A stretch of DNA of 64,000 bases from Mycolicibacterium madagascariense (GTDB taxonomy: Bacteria > Actinomycetota > Actinomycetes > Mycobacteriales > Mycobacteriaceae). A program made the position numbers and the translations under genes. Below the pieces are notes generated by a model, which was given only the letters and a program-made list of their open reading frames with translations, did no database searches and was not told where the DNA came from. The stretch spans positions 5,208,001-5,272,000 of the forward strand of contig NZ_AP022610.1 of NCBI RefSeq assembly GCF_010729665.1. The letters run 5' to 3'. Positions 7,686 to 16,113 of the stretch are shown here, one piece after another. How positions within the stretch are numbered: the first letter of the stretch is position 1; the number at the start of each line of letters is the position of its first letter.

Positions 7686-9206
7686 ATGTCTCTTCACGTG
7701 GACGTCCCCTCGGCGTCCATCTCCACACCGCGCCGCGCGTGGGTCGCGCTCGCGGTCCTCGTGCTTCCGGTGGTGCTCATCGCCGTCGACAACACCGTGC
7801 TCGCCTTCGCGCTGCCCAGCATCGCCGAGGACTTCCGTCCCGCCGCTACCACGCAGCTGTGGATCGTCGACGTCTACTCGCTGGTGCTGGCCGCCCTCCT
7901 GGTGACGATGGGCAGTCTCGGCGACCGCATCGGCAGGCGACGGCTGCTGATGATCGGCGCGAGCGGCTTCGCGGTGGTCTCGGCCGCCGCGGCGTTCGCA
8001 CCGAGTGCGGAGTATCTGGTCGCAGCCCGCGCCCTGCTGGGCGTGTTCGGCGCGATGCTGATGCCCTCGACGCTGTCGCTGATCCGCAACATCTTCCTCG
8101 ACGCCTCGGCCCGCCGCCTCGCGATCGCGCTGTGGGCCTCGTGCTTCACCGCGGGCTCGGCGCTCGGGCCGATCGTCGGGGGCGCCCTGCTGCAGCACTT
8201 CCACTGGGGTGCGGTGTTCCTGATCGCCGTACCGATCCTGTTGCCGCTGCTGGTGCTGGCGCCGCGCCTGGTGCCCGAGTCGCGGGACCCCCATCCCGGC
8301 CCCGTCGATCCGCTCAGCGTGCTGCTCACCCTGACGACGATGCTTCCGGTGGTGTGGGCCATCAAGTCCGCTGCGCACGACGGAATCTCGTGGCTCGCCG
8401 TGGCCGCACTGCTCGTCGGGATCGTCTCGGGCGTGTCGTTCGTGCGTCGTCAAAGACGCAGCGCGACACCGATGCTCGACGTCGAACTCTTCAGGTGCGC
8501 GCCGTTCACGTCGTCGATCCTGGCCAACTTCCTGTCCATCGTCGGACTGATCGGCTTCATCTTCTTCGTCTCGCAGCACCTGCAGCTGGTACTGGGATTG
8601 AGTCCGCTGGCCGCCGGCCTGGTCACGCTGCCCGGTGCCGTGCTGTCGATGATCGCGGGCATCGCCGTCGTGCCGGTGGCCAAACGCGTTGCGCCACATG
8701 TCCTGATGATCGTCGGGTTGATCCTCGTCGCGGCAGGCTTCGTGGCCATCCTGCTGGTGCGCCACGACCTCGACGTCGTCGCGATCATCGCCTCCTTCGC
8801 CATCCTGGAGATCGGTGTCGGCATGTCGCAGACCATCTCGAACGACACCATCGTGGCGTCGGTACCGGCCGCCAAGTCCGGTGCGGCGTCGGCTGTCTCG
8901 GAGACCGCGTACGAGCTCGGCGCGGTGGTCGGCACCGCGACACTCGGCACGATCTTCACGGCGTACTACCGCGCCAGTGTCGAACTGCCCGGCGGGCTGA
9001 CCGACCTGCAGACCGCGGACGCGCGCGAAAGCATCGGCGGCGCAGCGTCGGTCGCGGGCACGCTGCCACCGGCGATGAGCGGTCGCCTGATGGACTCCGC
9101 GCGAACCGCGTTCGACGCGGGCATCGCCCCGACGGCGACCATCGCCGCCGTGCTGGTGCTGCTCGCGGCGGCCGTCGTCGCGTGGTCGTTCCGTCGGGCC
9201 GGGTAG
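7686..9206 (+). CDS. lfrA: MFS multidrug efflux pump LfrA (DHA2 family)
   Basis: A 506-residue, 14-helix major-facilitator transporter. The start at ATG 7686 follows an AGGAG ribosome-binding site (7673-7677). Characteristic segments are VVLIAVDNTVLAFALPSIAE in helix 1, GSLGDRIGRRRLL (motif A) after helix 2, and ARALLGVFGAMLMPSTLSL. The sequence strongly resembles M. smegmatis LfrA, a proton-driven pump giving low-level tolerance to fluoroquinolones, ethidium and acriflavine. It is co-transcribed with lfrR and probably controlled by the shared operator. Confidence 0.93.
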   Translation: MSLHVDVPSASISTPRRAWVALAVLVLPVVLIAVDNTVLAFALPSIAEDFRPAATTQLWIVDVYSLVLAALLVTMGSLGDRIGRRRLLMIGASGFAVVSAAAAFAPSAEYLVAARALLGVFGAMLMPSTLSLIRNIFLDASARRLAIALWASCFTAGSALGPIVGGALLQHFHWGAVFLIAVPILLPLLVLAPRLVPESRDPHPGPVDPLSVLLTLTTMLPVVWAIKSAAHDGISWLAVAALLVGIVSGVSFVRRQRRSATPMLDVELFRCAPFTSSILANFLSIVGLIGFIFFVSQHLQLVLGLSPLAAGLVTLPGAVLSMIAGIAVVPVAKRVAPHVLMIVGLILVAAGFVAILLVRHDLDVVAIIASFAILEIGVGMSQTISNDTIVASVPAAKSGAASAVSETAYELGAVVGTATLGTIFTAYYRASVELPGGLTDLQTADARESIGGAASVAGTLPPAMSGRLMDSARTAFDAGIAPTATIAAVLVLLAAAVVAWSFRRAG

Positions 9207-9221
9207 CACCCGGGTTGGGCC

Positions 9222-10370
9222 CTACGCCTGCGGCGCAGGCGCGTGCCTCCCGAAAACCACCCCGGCGACGGTCGTCACCGCGATCGTGATGAGCGCGCCG
9301 AGGATCAGGGCCGACGGCTCTCCCGGGCCGAGCAGCTTGAGTTCGGTGCCGAGGGTGGCGGCGGCGACGGGCACGCCGAGCTGCGCCGCCGCCATGGCGC
9401 CGAGCGTCAGAGGCTGCCCGAGCACGCGTCCCGCGCCGTGCGCCACGACGGCTCCGACGCCGAGCGCCACCCCGAGTCCGATGAACTCCGGCCGCTCCCC
9501 CAACTCGCGCACCTGCAGGGACGCGCCCAGCCAGACGAAGAACAGTGGGCCGAAGAACCCCTCGGTGATGCCGAAGAGTTGGCGCGCGAGGCGCCGTGGT
9601 TCACCAATTCCGTTGACCACCAACCCCAGTGCGAAGCCGGCCAGCATGATCGACACGTGCGTGGCGGTCGCCAGGGCAGCGAGGGCGAACAGCATCAGCA
9701 GACTGAGACGCAACTCGAGGGCCAGATCGTGCTGCTTCGAATACTCTCGCAGCCGCTCGTGGGTGCCGCGGCGCTCGAAGTGTCGCAGCACGACGAACAG
9801 CACACCGGCGCACGCCGCGATCGCCACGGCGCCGAGCGCCGCCTTGGGTGCCCGCGATGGGTCGATGACCAAGGGCAACAACACGATCGACGCCGCATCG
9901 GCGATCGCGATCTGCGCCTTGACCGACAGCACCGACGGTCCGGAGAGTTTCAACCCGTCGATGATCGGCAGTGCGACCGCTGCCGAGGAGGACGCCATGA
10001 GCACCGCGTACAGCGCCGCGTGACCGGTGCCGAACACCCGGGCGAGCACGACACCCAGCACCGCGGCGACCACGCCGACCACCGCGGCGCGCAGCACCGC
10101 CCTGGGCAGGCCAGCCCGCAGGGACGCATCGCGCACCGGGACGTGCGTGCCCACGACGAACATGACGAGTGCGAAGCCGATGTTGGCGAGTAGCGCGAAC
10201 GTCGGATCATCGGGGTCGACGATGCCGAAACCCGTTCTCCCGATGACGATTCCGGCCGCCAGCTCGCCGATGATGACGGGGATGCGCAGTCGCGGGATGG
10301 CCACCAGCAGTGGTCCCGCCATGCCGACGAGGACGAGCAGCGCCAGCGTGTGAAACCCGAAGTGCGACAC
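9222..10370 (-). CDS. CPA2-type cation:proton antiporter
   Basis: A 382-residue integral membrane protein starting at GTG 10370. It has about eleven hydrophobic helices and the Na+/H+ exchanger-family pattern (RLRIPVIIGELAAGIVIGRT near the N-terminus, then VMFVVGTHV). No TrkA-N or other cytoplasmic regulatory domain is attached, making it a minimal KefB/NapA-like antiporter, probably for Na+ or K+ in exchange for protons. It follows the ParB-like gene by 9 nt on the same strand. The downstream neighbour lfrA is convergent with only 15 nt between stops. Confidence 0.85.
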   Translation of the reverse strand: MSHFGFHTLALLVLVGMAGPLLVAIPRLRIPVIIGELAAGIVIGRTGFGIVDPDDPTFALLANIGFALVMFVVGTHVPVRDASLRAGLPRAVLRAAVVGVVAAVLGVVLARVFGTGHAALYAVLMASSSAAVALPIIDGLKLSGPSVLSVKAQIAIADAASIVLLPLVIDPSRAPKAALGAVAIAACAGVLFVVLRHFERRGTHERLREYSKQHDLALELRLSLLMLFALAALATATHVSIMLAGFALGLVVNGIGEPRRLARQLFGITEGFFGPLFFVWLGASLQVRELGERPEFIGLGVALGVGAVVAHGAGRVLGQPLTLGAMAAAQLGVPVAAATLGTELKLLGPGEPSALILGALITIAVTTVAGVVFGRHAPAPQA

Positions 10371-10379
10371 GTCAGGTCG

Positions 10380-10757
10380 TCACGACTGCCACGACACCAA
10401 GCGGCACGGGATGTCGGTGTCCTCGTCGGTCAGGTAGCTCGCGCACACGCGGTGGTATCCGTCGGCGATCTGAAGTGCGGCACCGGTGACGCCGTCGCCG
10501 CGCACCAGCAGGATGGGTGAGAGCTTCTTGCCGGAGTCGATCTTCGAGAGGTCGCCCTTGACGCGCGCGTTGGTCGCTGGCAGCAGATCCAGACGCGCGG
10601 CCCGCAGGATGTCCTTGGCCTTGCGCAGTGTCGAGTCCGCGGAGCGCAGCGCGGCGACCGTCGTGCCGACCGCGTGGTCCTCCCCGATCAGACTGAGATA
10701 GTCCGCTGCTGCGGCGTAGTCGTGATCCTCGGGGGCGTCGAGCCACTTGACTGCCAT
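10380..10757 (-). CDS. ParB/Srx-fold-like small protein
   Basis: A 125-residue soluble protein. I favour ATG 10757 because a minus-strand TATCGT (10765-10770) is 7 nt upstream (leaderless); GTG 10766 is an alternative. The C-terminal half (SPILLVRGDG, then ALQIADGYHRVCASYL) resembles the ParB/sulfiredoxin fold, in which a substrate-binding GxHR-type turn follows a short beta strand. There is no helix-turn-helix, so it is not a partition protein. Function is unassigned. It shares an operon with the antiporter gene. Confidence 0.65.
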   Translation of the reverse strand: MAVKWLDAPEDHDYAAAADYLSLIGEDHAVGTTVAALRSADSTLRKAKDILRAARLDLLPATNARVKGDLSKIDSGKKLSPILLVRGDGVTGAALQIADGYHRVCASYLTDEDTDIPCRLVSWQS

Positions 10758-10961
10758 CCGAGACACGATAAACGGGGTGGCTGGCAGGAGGCATCCAGTT
10801 GCCGGATGCCGTCGATCGCGCCCGCGGAGACCGCGTCCACGTACTGCCGCGAGCCAGGCTTCGCGGCAGCGGCGCCCGGTTCAGAGGTTGCCACGGCAAA
10901 CCCCCACCGGCGGCGCCGGCCGTCTGACGTGCCGTCGCTCCCCTGGGTAGACTCCGCACCC

Positions 10962-11249
10962 ATGGGGCGCACCATTCGCTGGGCCAGGCCGCTGCTGGCC
11001 GCTGCCGTGCTGGCCGCTGCCTCCGGCGTCGCGCTCGCCGCGCCGGCCAGCGCCGGCTGCGAGAAACAGACCTACGCCCGGTTCTGCGACGGACCCATCG
11101 GCGACGACGGAAAATGGAACCGCTGCTCGGTGGCCTACGGGGCGCAGACCGCGTTCGGACAGATGATCTACCCGACGACCTACAGCTGCTACACGGTCGG
11201 CCCCGGCGAATACCCGATCCACGAACCGCAGTACCACATCGATCCGTAG
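10962..11249 (+). CDS. Small secreted Cys-containing protein
   Basis: A 95-residue protein with a clear Sec signal peptide (hydrophobic residues 9-24, cleavage near APASA-G at about residue 31). The mature part has four cysteines, including CDGPIGDDGKWNRC, a pattern seen in small secreted mycobacterial proteins of unknown function. The start is ATG 10962, 8 nt after a TAGACT -10 element (10948-10953), so it is probably leaderless. The 200 bp upstream, between it and the divergent ParB-like gene, contain nothing else recognisable. Confidence 0.78.
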   Translation: MGRTIRWARPLLAAAVLAAASGVALAAPASAGCEKQTYARFCDGPIGDDGKWNRCSVAYGAQTAFGQMIYPTTYSCYTVGPGEYPIHEPQYHIDP

Positions 11250-11258
11250 GTCCGCTGG

Positions 11259-11687
11259 CTACATGGCGACCGCGAAGTCGACCGCGCGCGCATCGCGTGC
11301 ACGCGCCGGTTGTCCGACCGCAGCCGACACCGCGACGCCCTCGGGGTGGTGACTGACGTAGTCGAGGAACGCTCCCACGGTCGCGTCGGCCCCGGGGGCC
11401 TCGTCACCGGTCATCTGATTGGGCTCGGCGATCGCACAGGCGTCGCTCATCACCGACGCCATTCGGACCCCGCTGCGGCCGCGCACGAACACGTTGGCGT
11501 AACCGCCTACGGCACGGATGCGGCCGAGCAACACCGACAGGCGTTCAGAATCGAACGCGACGACTACCGGGTGCCCACCCTCGTCGCTCGTCACGGGCAA
11601 CTCGTATTCGGCGAGGCAGCCGCAGGCGAGATTCCAGTCGACCTCCATGCGGAACGCGTCGAGTTGCTTCTGACTGATTCTGGTCAC
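11259..11687 (-). CDS. Hypothetical protein
   Basis: A 142-residue soluble acidic protein with a GTG start at 11687. No domain was recognised. The N-terminal half looks like an alpha/beta fold (VDWNLACGCLAEYELPV, then VVVAFDSERLSVLLGRIRAV) with a paired Cys motif (CGC). It is the second gene of a two-gene minus-strand unit, 15 nt behind the 11703-12113 gene. The pair is not part of the conserved neighbouring backbone and looks accessory. Confidence 0.6.
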   Translation of the reverse strand: MTRISQKQLDAFRMEVDWNLACGCLAEYELPVTSDEGGHPVVVAFDSERLSVLLGRIRAVGGYANVFVRGRSGVRMASVMSDACAIAEPNQMTGDEAPGADATVGAFLDYVSHHPEGVAVSAAVGQPARARDARAVDFAVAM

Positions 11688-11702
11688 GCTGCGATTGTCC
11701 TC

Positions 11703-12113
11703 TCATCGTCGAATGATGCGTAGCCGCTCGTACATCAGATCCTGTGCCAGGCGAAACGCCTCCGTCACGTCTTGAATCGCGTCTAGTCGTGCGATGTGCC
11801 GTGGGTCGGCACCGTTCTGCGGATGGTGATGACACGACCCATGGCAACAATCCACGTATTCGATCGTCCGCCAACCCTCAGCCGTGAGCACTTGGGCGTT
11901 GATGACGAATTCGGTGAGATGCTTGCCGAGGTGCCAGGTGCGATTCTCCAGTCGAACCGTATTCGCGTCGTCGGCGGCGGACTCCCATGATCGTTCGCGG
12001 CACGCGTTGCGACGCGGTGGCCGGTAGCTTCCTCGCTCCGAGGCGATTTCAGCCGCTGCCGTCCGCTGCGCCTTCCGGAGTTCCTGTCTTCCTTGCTGTT
12101 CTCGCCGAATCAC
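11703..12113 (-). CDS. Hypothetical protein with CHG-HHH motif
   Basis: A 136-residue basic protein; GTG 12113 is the only plausible start because an in-frame TGA lies 11 codons upstream. The first ~50 residues are Arg-rich. The core has a striking EYVDCCHGSCHHH motif (about residues 84-96) followed by a helix (ARLDAIQDVTEAFRLAQDLM). Similar 'D-CHG--H-H' proteins occur as orphan genes in mycobacteria and their phages; I do not know a function. The Cys/His cluster suggests metal binding. It probably shares a transcript with 11259-11687. Confidence 0.6.
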   Translation of the reverse strand: MIRREQQGRQELRKAQRTAAAEIASERGSYRPPRRNACRERSWESAADDANTVRLENRTWHLGKHLTEFVINAQVLTAEGWRTIEYVDCCHGSCHHHPQNGADPRHIARLDAIQDVTEAFRLAQDLMYERLRIIRR

Positions 12114-12260
12114 GACAGCGGCGATCTCCGGTGCGTTCTCACGTCAATCATCATTCGACGCTATCCCGCGTGACCGACATACATTCAGTCCGTTCACGTG
12201 CCACCGTGCAACTGCGCGAGATTGGTGAGGTAACACCACCGAGTGGTGAAAGTCGTTGTC

Positions 12261-13586
12261 CTACGCACCAATCCAATTGCCGTGGAACCCGAAGGGCACC
12301 CGTCGCGGCAGCGCGATCGTCGCCAGGGGGTCCGCGGCGAAGTCGGAGGCGTCGAGGATCACCAGGTCGCTGCCGTCGCGCGCGGGGTCGTACACGTAGC
12401 CCAGGTAGTAGCCCGCGGATTCGTCGGCCGGGCCGTCGGACGGCACGAACACCGCCTCGCCGGGAACTCCCGGCGTCGCCGATTCGCCGAACCGATGCTC
12501 GACGGCGGAGCCGGTGGTGAGGTCGTGGCGGACCAGCGCGTCGTTGCCCACGGAGACGGCGTAGCGCGCGGCCAGGGTCGCCAGCCGGTCGTCGATGCGG
12601 GGGAACTCCACCGATCTGTCGTCGAGCTGCGCTTCGTGGACGACCCCGGTGGCGAGGTCGATGGTCCACGTCCACATCATCGCGTTGGCGCCGAAACCGC
12701 CGTCGTGGCGCCACAATTCGGGATAGCGCGCGGCCTGCAGCACGATGGAGTCGCCCGCGTCGTAGGCGTTGGCGACGTGGAACACGTAGCACGGGTCGAT
12801 GTCGAACCAGCGGATCGGACCGTGGGGGTCGTCGCGGCGCAGGACGCCGAGCCGAGCGCCGTAGGTGTCGCTCCAGCGGAACGGCATGTCGCCGGAGGCC
12901 GCCGCGTCCACGTCGAACACGATCGGCAGATCCATGAAGACGACGTGTCGGGCGGTCAGGGCGAAGTCGTGCATCATCGTCAGCGCGGGCACGTCCACCG
13001 GGCGGTTCACGGTCAGCTCGCCGGCGGCGTCCACGCGGTGGTAGGTGACGTAGGGCTCGAACAGGTTGCCGTAGCCGAAGAAGTGCATCTCCCCGGTCGT
13101 CGGGCAGATCTTCGGGTGCGCGGTCATGGAGTCGACCAGCTTGCCGCCGAAGTCGTAGGCGCCGACGGTTTCGAGGTCGTTGGTCACCTCGTAGGGCAGC
13201 GACGACTCGACCAGCGCCAGCGTCTTCCCCGCGTGGTTGACGACGTGGGTGTTCGCCACGGCGGATCGCAGATTGCGCGTGCCGTCCTCGTTGTAGAGCG
13301 GGATGTCGTGTTCGAAGCTGTCGGTGCGCACCCAGCGGTTGCGGTACCACGCGGCGCGCCCGTTCTCGATGCGCACGCCGTGGATCATGCCGTCACCGGT
13401 GAACCAGTGTCCGCCGGCCTGCCGCGGGTTCGGTCCGTTGCGTAGATACCAGCCGTCGAGTTCGGCCGGGATGGTGCCCGTGACGGTCAGGTCGACGTCG
13501 CTCAGCTCGTCGGGAACGGGCGCGAAGTTGCCCCGCCGGAAGAACTCGCCCGTGCCAAGGATCTCGGACTCGGTGGTGTCGGTCAT
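12261..13586 (-). CDS. Carotenoid oxygenase (RPE65/CCO family)
   Basis: A 441-residue member of the carotenoid cleavage oxygenase family, a seven-bladed beta-propeller non-haem iron enzyme that splits polyene double bonds with O2. The family motif WYLRNGPNPR is at residues 46-55. The four iron-binding histidines are identifiable: His157 (TAHPK), His206 (MMHDF), His270 (VFHVANA) and His435 (GFHGNW). The start is ATG 13586 (MTDTTESE); a further upstream start would run through the operator palindrome. Substrate cannot be read from sequence; a carotenoid, apocarotenoid or stilbene is possible. It is divergent from a GntR regulator whose probable operator lies in the shared promoter. Confidence 0.92.
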   Translation of the reverse strand: MTDTTESEILGTGEFFRRGNFAPVPDELSDVDLTVTGTIPAELDGWYLRNGPNPRQAGGHWFTGDGMIHGVRIENGRAAWYRNRWVRTDSFEHDIPLYNEDGTRNLRSAVANTHVVNHAGKTLALVESSLPYEVTNDLETVGAYDFGGKLVDSMTAHPKICPTTGEMHFFGYGNLFEPYVTYHRVDAAGELTVNRPVDVPALTMMHDFALTARHVVFMDLPIVFDVDAAASGDMPFRWSDTYGARLGVLRRDDPHGPIRWFDIDPCYVFHVANAYDAGDSIVLQAARYPELWRHDGGFGANAMMWTWTIDLATGVVHEAQLDDRSVEFPRIDDRLATLAARYAVSVGNDALVRHDLTTGSAVEHRFGESATPGVPGEAVFVPSDGPADESAGYYLGYVYDPARDGSDLVILDASDFAADPLATIALPRRVPFGFHGNWIGA

Positions 13587-13603
13587 GCTTCCACCATGAC
13601 ACT

Positions 13604-13627
13604 CCACCAATGACATGTCAATGGTGG
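13604..13627. promoter_or_regulatory. 24-bp operator palindrome between CCO and GntR genes
   Basis: CCACCAATGACA-TGTCAATGGTGG is a 24-bp palindrome with one mismatched pair. It is centred at 13615/13616 in the 92-bp divergent promoter region. It is most likely the binding site of the adjacent GntR/FCD regulator and could control both genes. Confidence 0.65.
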
Positions 13628-13678
13628 AATGTCTGGGAATGTGCTCTCTAAGCGGTTGCACAGTAGGAAGATGTCGGG

Positions 13679-14392
13679 ATGCCGGACCGTCGCCACTCTG
13701 CCTGGGCCTTCCGGCTCGCGATCCGCCGCGGCGGCGCTGCGTCGCAACAGACCGTCGTCGACGAATTGCGCCGCGTCATCCTCGACGGCGCCGTGCCGCC
13801 CGGCACCCCGATCCCGGTCGGCGAGGTGGCCGACCTGTTCGGCGTCAGCCACATTCCGGTCCGCGAGAGCCTCATGACCCTCACCAGCGAGGGCCTCGTC
13901 ACCCATCAGCGCAACGTCGGCTACTCCGTCGCACGGTTGACGGTCACCGAGCTCGCCGAGATGTACGTCGTGCGCGAGACCCTGGAGTCGGCTGCCCTCG
14001 CGGCCGCGGTCGTGCGCGCCACCGACGCCGACCGAGCGCACGTCATCCACGTCAACCAACTGTTGGAACTGGCTGTGTCCCAAGATGATTCGCAGTCCTA
14101 CCACCGGCAGAGCCGGGTCTTCCACATGGGGTTGGCTCGGCCGTCGGGGATGCTGCGGCTGATGCACATGCTCGAATCCGCCTGGAACGTCACCGAACCC
14201 GTTCAAGCGATGGTGCACGTCGCGCCCGTCCACCGCGCTCGCTTGCACGAGGATCACGGAGAGATGTTGGACGCCTTCCTCACCGGCGACGCCGAGCGCC
14301 TGCTCGCCTGCAGCGCCGCCCACCACCGCCTGTTGAACGAGGTCGTCGCCACCCTGCCCGCCGACACCGGACTGATCGTCGGCGACGGCTGA
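13679..14392 (+). CDS. GntR-family (FadR/FCD) transcriptional regulator
   Basis: A 237-residue regulator. The start ATG 13679 is preceded by AGGAAG at 13665-13670. The winged helix-turn-helix is at about residues 24-86 (VADLFGVSHIPVRESLMTLT is the recognition part). The FCD ligand-binding domain spans about 95-225 and has conserved-looking metal-site residues (VFHMGL; HHRLLNEV). FCD regulators usually sense carboxylates or small metabolites and repress adjacent catabolic genes. Candidate targets are the divergent carotenoid oxygenase and the downstream NCS1 permease. Confidence 0.9.
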   Translation: MPDRRHSAWAFRLAIRRGGAASQQTVVDELRRVILDGAVPPGTPIPVGEVADLFGVSHIPVRESLMTLTSEGLVTHQRNVGYSVARLTVTELAEMYVVRETLESAALAAAVVRATDADRAHVIHVNQLLELAVSQDDSQSYHRQSRVFHMGLARPSGMLRLMHMLESAWNVTEPVQAMVHVAPVHRARLHEDHGEMLDAFLTGDAERLLACSAAHHRLLNEVVATLPADTGLIVGDG

Positions 14393-14404
14393 GCCGCGCC
14401 GAAA

Positions 14405-14428
14405 GCGGCGAAGATATATCTTCACCGC
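14405..14428. promoter_or_regulatory. Palindrome upstream of NCS1 permease
   Basis: GCGGCGAAGATA-TATCTTCACCGC is a 24-bp palindrome with one mismatched pair and a perfect 14-bp core. It starts 13 nt after the GntR stop and ends 68 nt before the permease start. No T-tract follows, so an operator is more likely than a terminator. Confidence 0.55.
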
Positions 14429-14496
14429 AACGATTCGGCAATACGTCGTCGCTACCGTGTTTCCACCGCTGAATGCACGCAGATCAGGAGCCAGCC

Positions 14497-16062
14497 GTGA
14501 CAGACGTCAAAGAACCACCACCCAGCGCCGTGATCGCCGCGGGCGACATCGTCGAAGCCGCGGGACACCCCGTCGGCAGCGGCCTGATCAAGGAGCACTA
14601 CGACCCCCGGCTGACCAACGAGGACCTGGCTCCGCTGGCCAAGCAGTCGTGGTCGTCGTACAACATCTTCGCGTTCTGGATGTCCGACGTGCACAGCGTC
14701 GGCGGCTACGTCACCGCGGGCAGCCTGTTCGCACTGGGCCTGGCCAGCTGGCAGGTGCTCATCGCCCTGCTCGTCGGCATCGTCATCGTCTACTTCCTCT
14801 GCAACCTGGTCGCCAAGCCCAGCCAGCAGGCCGGCGTCCCCTACCCCGTGGTGTGCCGCGGACCGTTCGGCGTGCTCGGCGCCAACATCCCGGCCATCAT
14901 CCGCGGGCTGATCGCCGTCGCGTGGTACGGCATCCAGACCTACCTGGCCTCGGCGGCGCTGGACGTCGTGTTGCTCAAGCTGTTCCCCGGACTGGCGCCG
15001 TACGCCGACGTCGACCAGTACGGCTTCACCGGTCTGTCGCTGCTCGGTTGGGGCAGCTTCACGCTGCTGTGGATCCTGCAGGCGGCAGTGTTCTGGCGCG
15101 GCATGGAGTCCATCCGCAAGTTCATCGACTTCTGCGGTCCCGCCGTCTACGTCGTCATGTTCATCCTGTGCGGGTACCTGCTGTGGAAGTCGGGCTGGCA
15201 CGTCAGCCTGAATCTCGGCGGGGAGAAGAAGGGCAACACGCTCGTCGTCATGCTCGGCGCCATCGCCCTGGTGGTGTCCTACTTCTCGGGTCCGATGCTG
15301 AACTTCGGCGACTTCGCCCGCTACGGCAAGAGCTTCCAGTCGGTCAAGAAGGGCAACTTCCTCGGTCTGCCGGTCAACTTCCTGGTGTTCTCGCTGCTGG
15401 TCGTCGTCACCGCGGCGGCGACCGTGCCCGTGTTCGGGGAACTGCTCACCGATCCGGTGGCCACCGTCGCGCGGATCGACAGCGTGACCGCAATCGTGTT
15501 GGGCGCGTTGACGTTTACGATCGCGACCATCGGCATCAACATCGTCGCCAACTTCATCTCGCCCGCGTTCGACTTCTCCAACGTCAGCCCGCAGCGGATC
15601 AGCTGGCGGATGGGCGGCATGATCGCCGCCGTCGGCTCGGTCCTGCTGACGCCCTGGAACCTCTATAGCAATCCCGAAGTCATCCACTACACGCTCGAGA
15701 CGCTCGGCGCGTTCATCGGGCCGCTGTTCGGCGTCCTGCTCGCCGACTTCTATCTGGTGCGCAAGCAGAAGATCGTCGTCGACGACCTGTTCACGATGTC
15801 GCCGACCGCCAACTACTGGTACCGGAAGGGCTACAACCCGGCCGCGGTGCTCGCCACCCTGGTCGGCGCCGTCCTCGCGGTCATCCCGGTGCTCTTCGGT
15901 GGCGTCATCGTCGGCATGGCGGGCGCGGCGCAGTACAGCTGGTTCATCGGCTGCGGTGTCGCGCTGGCCATCTACCGCGTACTCGCCACCAATGGCCCGT
16001 GGAAGATGACCGCGCTGCGGGTCGCCGAGGGCGCCACCCTGGTGGACTCCGAGAGCGCCTGA
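14497..16062 (+). CDS. NCS1-family nucleobase/allantoin:cation symporter
   Basis: A 521-residue, 12-helix membrane transporter of the nucleobase:cation symporter-1 family. I use GTG 14497 because AGGAG at 14486-14490 is ideally spaced; ATG 14473 precedes this site. Family features are WSSYNIFAFWMSDVHSVGGY in the first helix and VPYPVVCRGPFGVLGANIPA after the second. Members carry uracil, cytosine, allantoin, hydantoins or pyridoxine; the substrate cannot be assigned. It lies between GntR and PadR regulator genes, suggesting an inducible uptake system. Confidence 0.9.
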   Translation: MTDVKEPPPSAVIAAGDIVEAAGHPVGSGLIKEHYDPRLTNEDLAPLAKQSWSSYNIFAFWMSDVHSVGGYVTAGSLFALGLASWQVLIALLVGIVIVYFLCNLVAKPSQQAGVPYPVVCRGPFGVLGANIPAIIRGLIAVAWYGIQTYLASAALDVVLLKLFPGLAPYADVDQYGFTGLSLLGWGSFTLLWILQAAVFWRGMESIRKFIDFCGPAVYVVMFILCGYLLWKSGWHVSLNLGGEKKGNTLVVMLGAIALVVSYFSGPMLNFGDFARYGKSFQSVKKGNFLGLPVNFLVFSLLVVVTAAATVPVFGELLTDPVATVARIDSVTAIVLGALTFTIATIGINIVANFISPAFDFSNVSPQRISWRMGGMIAAVGSVLLTPWNLYSNPEVIHYTLETLGAFIGPLFGVLLADFYLVRKQKIVVDDLFTMSPTANYWYRKGYNPAAVLATLVGAVLAVIPVLFGGVIVGMAGAAQYSWFIGCGVALAIYRVLATNGPWKMTALRVAEGATLVDSESA

Positions 16063-16067
16063 GCACC

Positions 16068-16101
16068 CGGCCCGACATTCCATAATTGGAATGTCGGGCC
16101 G
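16068..16101. promoter_or_regulatory. Perfect 14-bp inverted repeat at PadR promoter
   Basis: Arms 16068-16081 and 16088-16101 (CGGCCCGACATTCC and its exact complement) flank a 6-nt spacer. The repeat abuts the presumed TACGCT -10 (16102-16107) of the PadR gene, so a bound dimer would block RNA polymerase. It also lies just after the permease stop and could double as an RNA hairpin. Confidence 0.65.
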
Positions 16102-16113
16102 TACGCTGTGCGC

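Noticed and set aside
10674..10961. Upstream extension of the small secreted protein
   Set aside because: The extension would remove the signal peptide from the N-terminus and has no start context; the leaderless ATG 10962 fits better.
12151..13350. 399-codon minus-strand frame overlapping the carotenoid oxygenase
   Set aside because: It is an off-frame shadow of the oxygenase, whose four iron histidines are in the other frame.
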